DNA of 64,000 nucleotides from Rhizosaccharibacter radicis (GCA_024508355.1 JAMZEJ010000007.1:186001-250000), one strand, 5' to 3'; shown: positions 36,972-46,812, counted from the first letter of the stretch. The notes: a model not told the origin generated them from the sequence alone. Numbers and translations: made by a program.

Positions 36972-37565
36972 ATGGCATCGGCCACCACCGCGACACCCGC
37001 TTCCAGGAAGCCCCGGCGCGACGGTCTGGAACTGCTCACGGGCTTCGTCGTGATCGCGGCCCTCGTCGCGCTGGCCGTGTCCGTGCTCACGGGGACCGGC
37101 CGCAAGGCGGAGGACGGCTACCGTTTGTCCGCACGCTTCAGCCACGTGGACGGCCTGTCGCTCGGCTCGCCCGTGCGGCTGGCGGGCGTGGATGTGGGGC
37201 AGGTGGTGGCGGAACGCGTGGATCCGCGCTCCTTCCAGGCCGAGATCGCCTTCAGCGTGCGCCCGGAGGTGAAGCTTCCCGAGGACACGGCGGCGATCAT
37301 CACCAGCGACAGCCTGCTCGGCGGCAAGTACATCGCCCTGGAACCCGGTGGGGCCGACAAGACACTGCCGCCCGGCGGGCGCGTCACCCTCACCCAGGGC
37401 TCCATCAGCCTCGAGCAGCTGCTGAGCAAGTTCATCTTCAGCGTCACCGACGCGATGAGCGCCAAGAACAAGACCGGATCGGCCGCCGGCACCTCACCCG
37501 CGGCGGCGGGGCAGGGGGTAGCCACCCCGTCCGCTCCCCCTGCCGGCGATCAGGACCGGCCGTGA
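36972..37565 (+). CDS. mlaD: MlaD family lipid-transport protein (MCE domain)
   Basis: A 197-residue inner-membrane-anchored MCE protein, the substrate-binding part of an Mla phospholipid ABC transporter. The anchor is at about 20-40, and the MCE domain at about 50-125 contains FSHVDGLSLGSPVRLAGVDV and TSDSLLGGKYIALEPGG. The tail is Ala/Pro-rich. The ATP-binding and permease genes are not in the window. Two bases separate it from the NDUFA12 stop, and it overlaps the next gene (GTGA). Confidence 0.9.
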   Translation: MASATTATPASRKPRRDGLELLTGFVVIAALVALAVSVLTGTGRKAEDGYRLSARFSHVDGLSLGSPVRLAGVDVGQVVAERVDPRSFQAEIAFSVRPEVKLPEDTAAIITSDSLLGGKYIALEPGGADKTLPPGGRVTLTQGSISLEQLLSKFIFSVTDAMSAKNKTGSAAGTSPAAAGQGVATPSAPPAGDQDRP

Positions 37566-37822
37566 ACGTTCCGAGCCTCGGCGCCGCGCCGGAACCCGCC
37601 ACCGTGTCCGGCACCGCCGACACCGTGCGCTGGCGCCAGCCCGACGGTGCGCCGATCGGCTGTCGCGAGAAGCTGCGCGTGCTCGACGACAACCATGCCG
37701 AGCTGCTGCAGGTGATGCGCGACGCGTTCGACGACGCCATCCTGATGGGGGTGGACGAGGACGCGATGCGGGCCGTGCTCGCCGATGCGGTGCGGAGCCT
37801 CCGCAGCCCGAAGCGGGGCTGA
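37562..37822 (+). CDS. Small conserved-looking protein between mlaD and DUF2155 gene
   Basis: An 86-residue cytosolic protein starting at GTG 37562, overlapping the mlaD stop. The C-terminal half (GCREKLRVLDDNHAELLQVM and following helix) is well-formed alpha-helix; no motif of known function. It recalls small proteins found at this place in related genomes. Translational coupling suggests it is expressed with mlaD. Confidence 0.7.
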   Translation: MNVPSLGAAPEPATVSGTADTVRWRQPDGAPIGCREKLRVLDDNHAELLQVMRDAFDDAILMGVDEDAMRAVLADAVRSLRSPKRG

Positions 37823-37834
37823 CGGACCGTTTTC

Positions 37835-38545
37835 ATGAAGTCGCGATCGCTCCGTTCCGCGCCGGTGCTGGCCGCGATGCTGCTCGCCGCCGGAAATGTC
37901 GCCGCGTCCGCCGCGCAATACGTGCCGCCGCCCGCGATGCCGGTGCCCAACGCCTGGCAGGGGCGCAGCCAGGGCAGCATCCGGGTGCTGGACAAGCTCG
38001 ACACCCATGTCGAGACGCTCACCCTCCATCCTGGCGAAAAGGCCACCTACAAGAACCTGTCGGTGACGCTGCTCGCCTGCCTCGATCACCCGGCGGGCCT
38101 GCCGGCCGACTCCGCGGCCTTCCTGGAAATCCAGGACAAGCGGATCAACGCGCCGCCGTTCCGGAGCTGGGTGTTCGCGGCCGAGCCGTCGCTCGGCGTG
38201 TTCGAAAGCCCCGTCTACGGCGTGGGCCTGATCCGCTGCGACGGCGACCTGACCGCCCCTGCCGCCCCGCCCCTGCCGGCACCACCCCCGCCGCCGGCCG
38301 CCTTCGCGCCGAGCGCGCCGGACAGTACGGCGCCCGTTTCCCCGGGCTCTCCGCCCGACGCCCCCCAGGGCGCTTCTTCCGGCACCTCGGTGGATGGCCA
38401 GTCCGGCCCGCCGCCATCGACGGACGGCGAGGGCGGCGATGCGACCGGGGCGGATCCCGGCTCCCACACCCAGGTGGATGGCGACGCTCCCGACCCGGTT
38501 TATCCGTCCGGACCGCCCGCGGCGCCCCCGCGCGACCGCCGCTGA
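37835..38545 (+). CDS. DUF2155 domain-containing exported protein
   Basis: A 236-residue protein with a signal peptide (cleavage near ASAAQ, about residue 27). The DUF2155 domain follows at about 45-138, with GSIRVLDKLDTHVETLTLHP and the end segment RSWVFAAEPSLGVFESPVYG. Unlike most family members it has an added tail of about 95 Pro/Ser/Gly/Asp residues, probably disordered. Predicted periplasmic. Function of the family unknown; its neighbourhood with mlaD suggests the envelope. Confidence 0.85.
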   Translation: MKSRSLRSAPVLAAMLLAAGNVAASAAQYVPPPAMPVPNAWQGRSQGSIRVLDKLDTHVETLTLHPGEKATYKNLSVTLLACLDHPAGLPADSAAFLEIQDKRINAPPFRSWVFAAEPSLGVFESPVYGVGLIRCDGDLTAPAAPPLPAPPPPPAAFAPSAPDSTAPVSPGSPPDAPQGASSGTSVDGQSGPPPSTDGEGGDATGADPGSHTQVDGDAPDPVYPSGPPAAPPRDRR

Positions 38546-38700
38546 AGCCGGATCGCAACAAGCGTCCTGGAACCGGCGACCGGGCCCACCCATGAAGTTC
38601 GCGGGGGCGATGGCCGTGCTTCGGGTGGCCGGAGCGGCCTCCGGAAGTCGCGGGGACCCGGAGCGCGGCAACCGCGCCGCCCGCCGCTTGTTGTGATCGC

Positions 38701-39447
38701 ATGAGCTCATCCGTGCTGCCGGCCCGCCTCGCGCTGCCGGAACCGTCGCGTGCCGCCTTCCTGTTGGATTTCGACGGCACCCTCGTGGACATCGCGCCGA
38801 CGCCTGAAGGCGTGGTGGTCCCGCCCGGCCTGGCGGAGGCCCTGATCCGCCTGCGGGAACGGTGCGGCGACGCGCTGGCAATCGTCAGCGGCCGGCCCAT
38901 CGCCCAGATCGACGGCTTCCTGCCCGGCGTTCCCTTTGCCGTGGCCGGCGAGCACGGGCTCGCCATCCGTCACGAGCCGGACGGGGAGATCGAACGCGCC
39001 ACCCTGCCGCCGCTGCCGCAGGGCTGGCTCGATCGGGCCGACGCGTTGATCGCGGCTCATCCCGGCGCGCGGGTGGAGCGCAAGCATTCCGGCTTCGTGC
39101 TGCACTACCGCGCCTGTCCCGAGGCCGGCGGGGCGCTGGAAGCGGCGCTTCGTCCGCTGGTCGACGAGGCCGGCGGCGCGTTCCACCTGCAGGCCGCCAA
39201 GATGGCCTGGGAGGTGCGGGTGTCGGGTATCGACAAGGGCAGCGCGGTGCGGGCGCTGATGGCCCGCGCGCCCTTCACCGGCCGGCTCCCCGTGTTCGTG
39301 GGCGACGACATCACCGACGAGGACGGCATCAAGGAAGCCCGAGCCACCGGCGGCATCGGGCTGCGCATCCCCGACGACATCCCCGATCCGGAAGTCCTGC
39401 GGCGCTGGCTCCATGCCCTGGCGGAGGGCAGCGGATGGGCCGGCTAG
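38701..39447 (+). CDS. otsB: Trehalose-6-phosphate phosphatase
   Basis: A 248-residue HAD-superfamily phosphatase that removes phosphate from trehalose-6-phosphate. Motif I is LLDFDGTLVDIAPTP (DFDGT at 23-27), the SGRP segment IVSGRPIAQID is present, and motif IV is VFVGDDITDEDG. It overlaps the start of otsA by 13 bases, so the two are coupled. Product: trehalose, an osmo- and desiccation protectant. Confidence 0.94.
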   Translation: MSSSVLPARLALPEPSRAAFLLDFDGTLVDIAPTPEGVVVPPGLAEALIRLRERCGDALAIVSGRPIAQIDGFLPGVPFAVAGEHGLAIRHEPDGEIERATLPPLPQGWLDRADALIAAHPGARVERKHSGFVLHYRACPEAGGALEAALRPLVDEAGGAFHLQAAKMAWEVRVSGIDKGSAVRALMARAPFTGRLPVFVGDDITDEDGIKEARATGGIGLRIPDDIPDPEVLRRWLHALAEGSGWAG

Positions 39448-40778
39448 TCGTTGTTTCCAATCGGGTCCCGTCTTCCAAGGAACGGGTCCAGCCCGCCGGC
39501 GGCCTCACCGTCGGCCTCAAGGACGCGATCAAGGGAGAGCCCAGCCTCTGGTTCGGCTGGTCCGGCAACGCCCAGGGCAAGGACGACGAGCCCAGGCCCG
39601 TCATCGAGGAGCAGGGCGGCACCACCTACGCGACGATCGACCTGACGCCCGCGCAGCACAAGGGATTCTACCAGGGGTTCTCCAACGGCATCCTGTGGCC
39701 GGTGTGCCATTACCGGCTCGCGCTCATGAGCTACAGCCGCGAGGAGCTGCAGACCTATCTGGAGGTCAACGCGCTGTTCGCGCGTGTCCTGAAGCCGCTC
39801 CTGAAGCCGGACGACGTGATCTGGGTGCAGGACTACCAGCTCTTCACCCTGGGCGAGGCGCTGCGCGAGCTCGGCGTGCGCAACCGGATCGGCTTCTTCC
39901 TGCACATCCCGTTTCCGCCGCCAGGACTGTTCGGTGCCCTGCCGGGTGCGGAGCAGCTGCTGCGGGCGATCGGGCGCTACGACGTGATCGGCATGCAGAC
40001 CGAAGAGGACGCCCGCAACATCAACGCCTCGTTCGAGCCGCTCGGGATCGCCGTGCGCGCCGGCGTCTTTCCCATCGGCATCGACCCGCAAAGCTTCCTG
40101 CGTGATGCGATCTCCGGCGGCCGGTCGGCGCAGGTGAAGCGCTTCGATCAGGCGGTGGGCGACCGGCCGCTGATCATCGGGGTGGACCGGCTGGATTATT
40201 CCAAGGGGCTGCCCGAGCGCTTCCACGGCTTCGACCGGCTGCTGCGCCGCTTTCCCCAGCATCGCGGCAAGGTGAGCTTTCTGCAGGTGGCGCCCGTGTC
40301 GCGCGGCGAGGTGCAGCAATATCGTCGCCTCCGCCGCGAGCTGGACGAGCTGGCCGGACGCATCAACGGCGACTGGGCGGAGATGGACTGGACCCCGCTG
40401 CGCTACATCACGCGCGCGGTGCCGCGGAAGGTGCTGGCCAGCGTGCACCGGCGGGCCAATATCGGCTTGGTGACGCCGCTCCGTGACGGCATGAACCTGG
40501 TCGCCAAGGAATATGTCGCGGCCCAGGACCCCGAGGATCCCGGCGTGCTCGTGCTGTCCCGCTTCGCGGGCGCCGCGCCCGAGCTTCCCGACGCCCTGCT
40601 GGTGAACCCCTACGATCCGGACGAGATCGCGGAAGCGCTGGACCAGGCGCTCGGCATGTCGTTGAGCGAGCGCAAGCGTCGCTGGAGCCGCATGCACGAG
40701 GCGGTGACCAGCACGACCGCCGCCACCTGGGCGCGGGATTTCCTTCAGGTGCTGCGCGGCGCGCCGGAGGCGGCCTAG
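39435..40778 (+). CDS. otsA: Trehalose-6-phosphate synthase
   Basis: A 447-residue GT20 glycosyltransferase that joins UDP-glucose and glucose-6-phosphate. Key segments are RLVVVSNRVPSS, the WVQDYQLF acceptor site, the sugar-phosphate/UDP contacts GVDRLDYSKGLPERF, and the C-terminal TPLRDGMNLVAKEYVA. The ATG at 39435 is inside otsB. The frame stays open upstream but is antiparallel in content to otsB. Normal length. Confidence 0.96.
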   Translation: MGRLVVVSNRVPSSKERVQPAGGLTVGLKDAIKGEPSLWFGWSGNAQGKDDEPRPVIEEQGGTTYATIDLTPAQHKGFYQGFSNGILWPVCHYRLALMSYSREELQTYLEVNALFARVLKPLLKPDDVIWVQDYQLFTLGEALRELGVRNRIGFFLHIPFPPPGLFGALPGAEQLLRAIGRYDVIGMQTEEDARNINASFEPLGIAVRAGVFPIGIDPQSFLRDAISGGRSAQVKRFDQAVGDRPLIIGVDRLDYSKGLPERFHGFDRLLRRFPQHRGKVSFLQVAPVSRGEVQQYRRLRRELDELAGRINGDWAEMDWTPLRYITRAVPRKVLASVHRRANIGLVTPLRDGMNLVAKEYVAAQDPEDPGVLVLSRFAGAAPELPDALLVNPYDPDEIAEALDQALGMSLSERKRRWSRMHEAVTSTTAATWARDFLQVLRGAPEAA

Positions 40779-41020
40779 GAGTGTCCCGTCGCGCCCGTGC
40801 ACGCGCCGGTCATCTGCTGGGCGGGTGTGGCTGCGCCCCTGGCTGGGTCGCGCAATGCGGCCGAGGGCTCCCCCGCCGGGCAGCCCGGGCATCCTGCCGC
40901 CGCGTGGCCCACGAGGAAGAGCAGGCACGCCCTCTCGCCTGATACGGCTTTGCGGTATGAGCTTTGCCCGTGCGAATCCTCCGGTGGCGATCGACCGGCG
41001 GCACGAGGGAGCGGTGGCCG

Positions 41021-41551
41021 ATGAGCCTGTCCATGCGAGCGCGTCGGGATCATCGAGCGGGGGGCCGCATCGACGGGCTGTTCTGGGTGGCGGCGGGGGC
41101 CGTGATCCTCGGCGGGGTCTGGTGGGAGGAGCATGTGCGCGGGTTGGTGCCTTGCGCGCTGTGCCTGCTGGAACGCTGGCCGTGGCGCGCGCTGGTGCTG
41201 CTCGGCCTGCTCCGGCTCGGCCTGCCGGACCGGCCCGGCATCTCGACGGCGCTGCGTGTGGCGGCGGCGGCGGTGCTGCTGGCGGCGGCCGGGCTCGGGC
41301 TGACCCATCTGGGCGTGGAACAGCATTGGTGGCCCGACCCGTTGCCGCAATGCCAGGCGCCGACCTTCCACGCCGGCAGCCTGCGGGAGCGGCTGGCCTC
41401 CATGCCGCTTCGGCCCGCGAAACCCTGCGATTCGCCGAGCTACCTCCTGCCCGGGCTGCCCGTGTCGATGGCGGCGCTCGACATGCTGTTCGCGCTCGCG
41501 CTGCTCGCGCTCACCCTGTTCCTCGGCTTCGGCAGAAAGCGGCCGGCCTGA
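41021..41551 (+). CDS. dsbB: Disulfide bond formation protein DsbB
   Basis: A 176-residue inner-membrane quinone reductase that reoxidises DsbA. Four hydrophobic helices are visible. The first redox pair is CALC (45-48), and the second pair is Cys111 (PLPQCQAP) and Cys136 (KPCDSPSY) in the second periplasmic loop. The ATG at 41021 follows a GGAG site ten bases upstream and was chosen over 40964. Converges on a DUF1328 gene. Confidence 0.88.
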   Translation: MSLSMRARRDHRAGGRIDGLFWVAAGAVILGGVWWEEHVRGLVPCALCLLERWPWRALVLLGLLRLGLPDRPGISTALRVAAAAVLLAAAGLGLTHLGVEQHWWPDPLPQCQAPTFHAGSLRERLASMPLRPAKPCDSPSYLLPGLPVSMAALDMLFALALLALTLFLGFGRKRPA

Positions 41552-41575
41552 AGGTGCCGGCCGCCAGCGTTCCGT

Positions 41576-41752
41576 TCAGAGCCGCGCGCGGTTGCCTCGC
41601 CCGTAGAACAGGCTGATCACGAACAGCACCAGAAACACGAAGAACAGGATCTTGCCGATCACGGCGAGATTGGCGGCTAGGCCGCCGAAGCCGAGCACGG
41701 CGGCGATCAGGGCCAGAATCAGGAAGATCAGGGTCCAATGCAGGAGCTGCAT
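41576..41752 (-). CDS. DUF1328 small membrane protein (YtjA family)
   Basis: A 58-residue peptide with two hydrophobic helices ([20 protein letters not shown] and [17 protein letters not shown]) around a short AANLAVIGK loop, and a final GRGNRARL. This is the complete DUF1328 family size and pattern. Function unknown; related proteins are stress-associated membrane peptides. The longer reading frame upstream is not conserved in character. Confidence 0.85.
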   Translation of the reverse strand: MQLLHWTLIFLILALIAAVLGFGGLAANLAVIGKILFFVFLVLFVISLFYGRGNRARL

Positions 41753-41969
41753 GAGCGTGGTTCCGGAGGCACCCGTATCCGACCATCCGGACCGGTTCGA
41801 CTCGTAACGGCAACGGTCCGGCCCGGTTGCGGACGGTGTCCATCGGCGGCTCGGGCGCTGCCACGGGCGACGGGAATGCCGTCGGCCGTGCGACAGAGGA
41901 TCGCGCCCGTCGGCCCTGACGCGACCGGGCGAAAGGCCGGGTGGCCGGGCCGGCCGCCTTGATCCGGCG

Positions 41970-43079
41970 TCAGCCGCCGGACTCGGGTGCGGGACGGCTG
42001 GGCGACCGGGACGCCGATCCCGGACGCTCCGCCGCGCCGAGCAGCAGGGCTTCCAGCCGTTCGGCCCGGTGCGACGCGGTGTGGGCGGCCAGGACGCGCT
42101 CCCGCGCCGCGCGGCCCAGGGCGGCGCGGCGTTCCTCCGGCCAGTCAAGCACGGCCAGGACGTCCTCCGCGCTGTCGGCCAGCACGATCTCCTCCCCGGG
42201 GGTCAGCACGTCCTCGATGCCGTCCCAGCGGTCCGACACGATGGCGCTCCCGCAGGCACCCGCCTCGAACAGGCGCACGCTGGGGCTCCAGCCGGCGCGG
42301 ATCATGTCCGCCCTGGTAACGTTCAGGGTCCAGCGACAGCCGGAATAGAAGCTCGCATGCTCTTCCGGCGGGAGGTGCTCGATCCGTTCCACGTTGGCCG
42401 GCCAGGAGATGTCGGCCGGATATTGCGGCCCGGCCACCACGAAGCGGCGATGCGGCGCCCGCCGCGCGGGCTCGATCAGCAGTCGTTCCACCGTGGGCTG
42501 CCGGTCGGCGCTCCAGGTGCCGAGATAGCCGAGATCCCAGCGCGGCCCGGTGCCGGCGGGAGCGTAGCGCTCGGGGTCCACCGAGCAATAGAAGCCTCGC
42601 GCGGCGCGGGCGCCCCATTCCCGTTCCAGCACCCCGAGGGTCGGGCCGGCGGTGAAGCTCAAATAAAGATCGAAACCGGCGATCGTATCCCTGGACAGAT
42701 AAGTGCAGTCCCCGCGCCGGAGGGCCGCGAGCGTCACCGGCGTGTCGATGTCGTAGAACGCGACCACGCCGCGCGCCCAGCGCCACACCCGTTCCGCCAC
42801 CGCGATGCCGTCCGGCACGTAGGAACCCACCAGCACGGCGTCGGCCCCCTCGATGTCCGGGCGGAAGCCGTCCAGGTCGGCCAGCGCGTCGTAGAAGCGC
42901 AGGCGGCAGAAGTCGGGCGACGGCAGGTCGCGGTTGTCGCGATACCAGGGCACGTCGCGTTCCAGAAACAGCACCTCGTGGCCGCGGGCGGCGAAGAACC
43001 GCAACAGGGCACGGAAGGTGGTGGCGTGCCCGTTGCCCCAGGAGGAGCTGAGGGATAGGCCCAGGACCACGAGCTTCAT
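41970..43079 (-). CDS. CgeB-like glycosyltransferase (copy 3)
   Basis: A 369-residue GT-B type glycosyltransferase of the CgeB/Glyco_trans_1_2 kind. The N-terminal Rossmann half begins [20 protein letters not shown]. The C-terminal nucleotide-sugar half has [20 protein letters not shown] and [20 protein letters not shown], where a Glu binds the nucleotide ribose. The tail is Ser/Pro-rich. The start overlaps the stop of the previous copy by four bases. Last gene of the sugar cluster. Donor and acceptor unknown. Confidence 0.82.
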   Translation of the reverse strand: MKLVVLGLSLSSSWGNGHATTFRALLRFFAARGHEVLFLERDVPWYRDNRDLPSPDFCRLRFYDALADLDGFRPDIEGADAVLVGSYVPDGIAVAERVWRWARGVVAFYDIDTPVTLAALRRGDCTYLSRDTIAGFDLYLSFTAGPTLGVLEREWGARAARGFYCSVDPERYAPAGTGPRWDLGYLGTWSADRQPTVERLLIEPARRAPHRRFVVAGPQYPADISWPANVERIEHLPPEEHASFYSGCRWTLNVTRADMIRAGWSPSVRLFEAGACGSAIVSDRWDGIEDVLTPGEEIVLADSAEDVLAVLDWPEERRAALGRAARERVLAAHTASHRAERLEALLLGAAERPGSASRSPSRPAPESGG

Positions 43080-44170
43080 GACGGCATCCCAGCCTTCCGG
43101 GCGTCCAGCGCTTCCGCCAGCACCCGTTCCAGCAGCACCGCACGACGATCGTAGGTGTGGCCGGCCAGCACCCGCCGCATCGCCGCCTCGCCGATCCGCC
43201 GCGCGCGTTCGGGCGTGAGTGCCCGCAGATGTTCCGCCACGTCCTGCCCGTCGCGGGCCACCAGCACCTCTTGGTCCGGTTGCAGAAACAGCTCGATCCC
43301 TTCCCAGGCATCGGTGAGCAGGCAGGCGCCGGCGCCTGCCGCCTCGAATACCCGGGTGGCGGGCGAGAACCCCACGGCGGCCATGCTGTCGCGCGCCACG
43401 TTGAGCACCGCCCGCGCCGAGCAGTTGAAGCTGTTGTGCGCGGCGGTGGCGACATGCCCCAGTGCCCGGACGTTGGGCGGCAGCGGCTTGTCGTGCCACC
43501 CGTTGCCGCCCAGCAGGAAGCGCTGGTCCGGCAGCAGGGCGGCCGGCCGCAGAAAGAACTCCTCGATGCGCGCTTCCCGGTCCGGCAGCCGGTTGGCCAG
43601 GAGCGACAGCTCGGCCGAGAACCGTTCCACCGCCGGTGCCGGATGGTGCGTGGCGGGGTCGAGCGCGTTGTAGATCGGCACGCAGCGCCGGGCGCCCGCT
43701 TCCCGGTAACGGCTCACTACCGGGTTGCCGCCGCCATAGGTCAGCACCAGGTCCAGCTCCGGCAGCACGGCATGCAGCGGGTGATCCGGTGCGTCTCCCA
43801 GCTCCGCCAGCGTGGCGGGCGCGTCCACGTCCAGGAAGACGTGCACGCCGCCCGGCCTTCCGGCGCCGTGCAGGCCGCGCAGCAGTTCGGCGTCGAACAC
43901 ACCGACCCCGGAGCACTTGATCGCCACGTCGGCGTCCGCGGCTTCTGCCAGCACCGCGCGCACCGCGTCCGGCGTCGCCGGATACACCACCGAGCGCACC
44001 CAGTCCGGCGGATCGATATCCCGATGCGCCTGCCGGTCGAAGGCATCGGGCTCGAAGAAGCTGATCGCATGCCCGCGCCGGGCCATGGCCGCGAACAGCC
44101 CGCGATAATAGGTGGCGGCGCCGTTCCAGTACGAGGACAGGAGCGACGAGCCGTACACGGCGATCTTCAT
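43076..44170 (-). CDS. CgeB-like glycosyltransferase (copy 2)
   Basis: A 364-residue paralogue of its two neighbours. It starts MKIAVYGSSLLSSYWNGAAT, has a DxD-like VFLDVDAP segment in the first half, and ends with NVARDSMAAVGFSPATRVFE and AAGAGACLLTDAWEGIE. The shared S-L-x-S-S-x-W-x-G pattern at the N-terminus suggests a common donor or fold. A 274-base gap separates it from copy 1, whereas copy 3 overlaps it. Confidence 0.82.
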   Translation of the reverse strand: MKIAVYGSSLLSSYWNGAATYYRGLFAAMARRGHAISFFEPDAFDRQAHRDIDPPDWVRSVVYPATPDAVRAVLAEAADADVAIKCSGVGVFDAELLRGLHGAGRPGGVHVFLDVDAPATLAELGDAPDHPLHAVLPELDLVLTYGGGNPVVSRYREAGARRCVPIYNALDPATHHPAPAVERFSAELSLLANRLPDREARIEEFFLRPAALLPDQRFLLGGNGWHDKPLPPNVRALGHVATAAHNSFNCSARAVLNVARDSMAAVGFSPATRVFEAAGAGACLLTDAWEGIELFLQPDQEVLVARDGQDVAEHLRALTPERARRIGEAAMRRVLAGHTYDRRAVLLERVLAEALDARKAGMPS

Positions 44171-44444
44171 GCGGCGGCTCCGATGGATCCGGCGGAGGGC
44201 GGGACCGGGCGCGCCGCCATGGCGACCCGGAACCAGCGAAAGCGGGCGGCGGATGCTCCGCCGGCAGGGCCCGACCGGAACAGGCTGCCGCCGCGGCGCC
44301 TGGCAGGGCGTGGCCGGGATGGGCGGCGGAGCCGGCCGATGCGGGCGATCGCGGGCGGAAGCGAGAACATCTCGGCCCGCTGGGGGTGCAGCCGTGGAGC
44401 GGGTTCCGTCGGGCAGCCCGACGTCGCGGGCCCGCGCGAGACGC

Positions 44445-45560
44445 TCAAGCGCCGGCTCCCAGTTCGGCCGCCACCGCCAGCAGCTCGTCCGCGCGGTGGG
44501 TGCAGCCGTGCCGGCGGCGGACGGTGTCCAGGCCGTGCGCCGCCAGGGCGGCGCGCAGTTCCGGATCGTGCTTCAGCGCCCGGAGATGGCGGGTCATCTC
44601 GGTGCCGTCGCGGGCGACCAGGAAGTCGGCGCCGGGCCGGAACAGGCGCTCGCTGTCCTGCCAGGGTGCGCTCACCAGAGGGATGCCACAGGCCAGGGCC
44701 TCGAACACCCGGATGGTGGGGATGCCCGGCAGCATCTCGACATAGAAGCGGCGCGGCACATGCACGGTCGCGAGATGGCGCGCGAAGATCTCGGGCGCGC
44801 GCGCGTTGGGCAGCCAGCCGCGCAGCACCGCGTCGTGACGGCGTAGTGCCTGCCGGGCCGCCTCCGGATAACGCACGCCATAGATGTCGAGCGGCAGTTG
44901 CGCTTCCCGCATCGGCGCCAGCAGAAACGATTCGAGCTCGGCCGAGCGCTCCCCGTCGCCCCAGTTGCCGATCCACACGCCGCCCTCGCGCGGCGGCGCG
45001 TCTTTTGCGGCGGGAGGATGGAAGCGCCGGAGATCGGCGCCCTCGTGCCAGACCCAGACCCGGTCGCCCCAGCCCCAGTTCCGGTAGATCGCGGCCAGGG
45101 TTTCTCCGAAGGCCAGCACGCCATCGTAGCCGGACAGGTCGAAATGCCGGATCGCCTCGGGATCGCTGACGGCGCGGTGGTGCGTGTCGTGGAACAGCAG
45201 GCGGAAGCGGCCGCCGTTCGCGCGCCGGCGGCCGATCGCCGCCACCAGGGCCGGCTCGTTCCATTCATGCACCAGCACCAGATCGGCGCCGTCCAGCAGG
45301 GCGTCGAGATCGGGCGGAGCGCCGTCCGGTTCCGGCTGGAAGAAGCCGGCGTCCAGCTCCGGATAATGCGCGGCGAACACCTCGAGCCCCGCATCGCCGG
45401 CATCCTCCGCGAGGTTGCTCCGGCTCCAGGAACCGGTCGGCTCCCAGGCGCGCACCCGGTGCCCGCGATGCACCAGCTCGCTCAGCACGCCGCGCAGGAA
45501 ATGGGCGTTGCCGTGGTTCCAGCAGGACGACAGCGAGTGGGAAAAGACGGTGATCTGCAT
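44445..45560 (-). CDS. CgeB-like glycosyltransferase (copy 1)
   Basis: A 371-residue GT-B glycosyltransferase. The first half opens with QITVFSHSLSSCWNHGNAHF and includes DLVLVHEWNEPALVAAIG. The second half carries ARHLATVHVPRRFYVEMLPG and RVFEALACGIPLVSAPWQDS. The same N-terminal S-L-S-S-x-W pattern as the other two copies points to tandem duplication. Together they should add several sugars to one acceptor. Confidence 0.82.
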   Translation of the reverse strand: MQITVFSHSLSSCWNHGNAHFLRGVLSELVHRGHRVRAWEPTGSWSRSNLAEDAGDAGLEVFAAHYPELDAGFFQPEPDGAPPDLDALLDGADLVLVHEWNEPALVAAIGRRRANGGRFRLLFHDTHHRAVSDPEAIRHFDLSGYDGVLAFGETLAAIYRNWGWGDRVWVWHEGADLRRFHPPAAKDAPPREGGVWIGNWGDGERSAELESFLLAPMREAQLPLDIYGVRYPEAARQALRRHDAVLRGWLPNARAPEIFARHLATVHVPRRFYVEMLPGIPTIRVFEALACGIPLVSAPWQDSERLFRPGADFLVARDGTEMTRHLRALKHDPELRAALAAHGLDTVRRRHGCTHRADELLAVAAELGAGA

Positions 45561-45612
45561 GCGGGGCGGGAGTCCGGAAGAAGAAGCGGCCCGGAACGGG
45601 CGGCGGGCGGGA

Positions 45613-46812
45613 TCAGGGCGCGGGGGGCACGGTGCCGGGTCGCTCGTGTCCGGAGGAAAGGCCCCCGGGCGGGAACGGTCCTGTCGGCGACGCGCGCCGG
45701 TCCGCTCCGTCCGGTGCGCGGTGGCCGCCTACCCGGATGGCGGCCGGCTGGAGCGTCCGGTGCAGCGCCAAGGTTTCCGCCGCCATGGTCGCGGCGCGGT
45801 AGCGGGCGGCGCGTTTCCGCGCCGCTTCCGCCAGCGCGGCGGGATCGGCCAGCGCCGCCGCCATCTCCCGCGCGAACCCGGCCACGTCGCCGGGCGGCAC
45901 GAACCGGGCGGCCCCGTCCCACAATTCCCGGAACGACGGGATGTCGGACAGCACCAGTGCGCAACCGGCCTGGGCGGCTTCCAGCACGGACAATCCGAAC
46001 GGCTCGTAGCGCGCCGCGGAGACGAACACGCGCACCGTGGCGAACGCTTCCGCGAGTCCGGCCTCGTTCAGCGATCCGAGCGAGCGAAGGGCGGCCGGAT
46101 CGAACCCGGCCCCGTTCGGCCCCCGCCAGCTTCCCGCCGCCAGCACCGGCGCATCCAGCCGCGCGGCGGCGTCGTCCAGGGTGCGCGCATCCTTGCCCTC
46201 GTCCCAGAACCGCCCGGCGCACAAGGCGGCGCGTGGGCGCCCGACGGCCGCCCAGGACGGGGCGGGCAGCGGAAGGCGCCCGTTGAGGATGGTCGGAAGC
46301 GGTGCGGGAAGCGCATAGGCCTCGGTCACGGCGGCGGCGAAGCTCCGGCTCGGCGCGAACGCGGCGTCGGCGTGGCGCAGGCCCGCCGCGCTTTCCGCGA
46401 CCCGCCAGCCGAAATCGGCCGGCAGCTCCTGGTCCGGGCGCATGGTGCGCCACCAGGTCAGCAGGCAGGAATGCACGGCCGTCACCACGGGCACCGGCCA
46501 CGCGGCATCGCCCACCAGCGCCGGGGCGTGGAGCTGCACGCCGTCCACGCCTTCCCGCGCCGCGATGCCGGCCAGGCTCACGGCGGTCTGCCGCGACGTC
46601 GCCGCGTCCGGAGCCGTCCAGTCCAGCGGCAGCCCGGTGGACAGCAGCCGGAGCGCCGGGATGGCGGCGGCTTCGCGTATCTGGGCCGGGTCCGGCGCCG
46701 GGCCGAGCACCGCGAGGCTGGTATGCACGCCGTTCTCCGCCCAGCAGGCGGCCAGCGTCAGGGCGTACCGCCATACCCCGCCCACGGCATCGGCGGTGAC
46801 GAGCAGCCTCAT
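45613..46812 (-). CDS. GT4-type glycosyltransferase
   Basis: A glycosyltransferase of about 399 residues, GT-B fold. The N-terminus MRLLVTADAVGGVWRYALTL is typical of family 4, and the C-terminal half carries FVSAARYEPFGLSVLEAAQA, the EX7E motif. An ATG four codons earlier (46824, MPGPMRL) is also possible. The last 40 residues are Pro/Gly-rich. It lies 163 bases after the radical SAM gene. Confidence 0.85.
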   Translation of the reverse strand: MRLLVTADAVGGVWRYALTLAACWAENGVHTSLAVLGPAPDPAQIREAAAIPALRLLSTGLPLDWTAPDAATSRQTAVSLAGIAAREGVDGVQLHAPALVGDAAWPVPVVTAVHSCLLTWWRTMRPDQELPADFGWRVAESAAGLRHADAAFAPSRSFAAAVTEAYALPAPLPTILNGRLPLPAPSWAAVGRPRAALCAGRFWDEGKDARTLDDAAARLDAPVLAAGSWRGPNGAGFDPAALRSLGSLNEAGLAEAFATVRVFVSAARYEPFGLSVLEAAQAGCALVLSDIPSFRELWDGAARFVPPGDVAGFAREMAAALADPAALAEAARKRAARYRAATMAAETLALHRTLQPAAIRVGGHRAPDGADRRASPTGPFPPGGLSSGHERPGTVPPAP

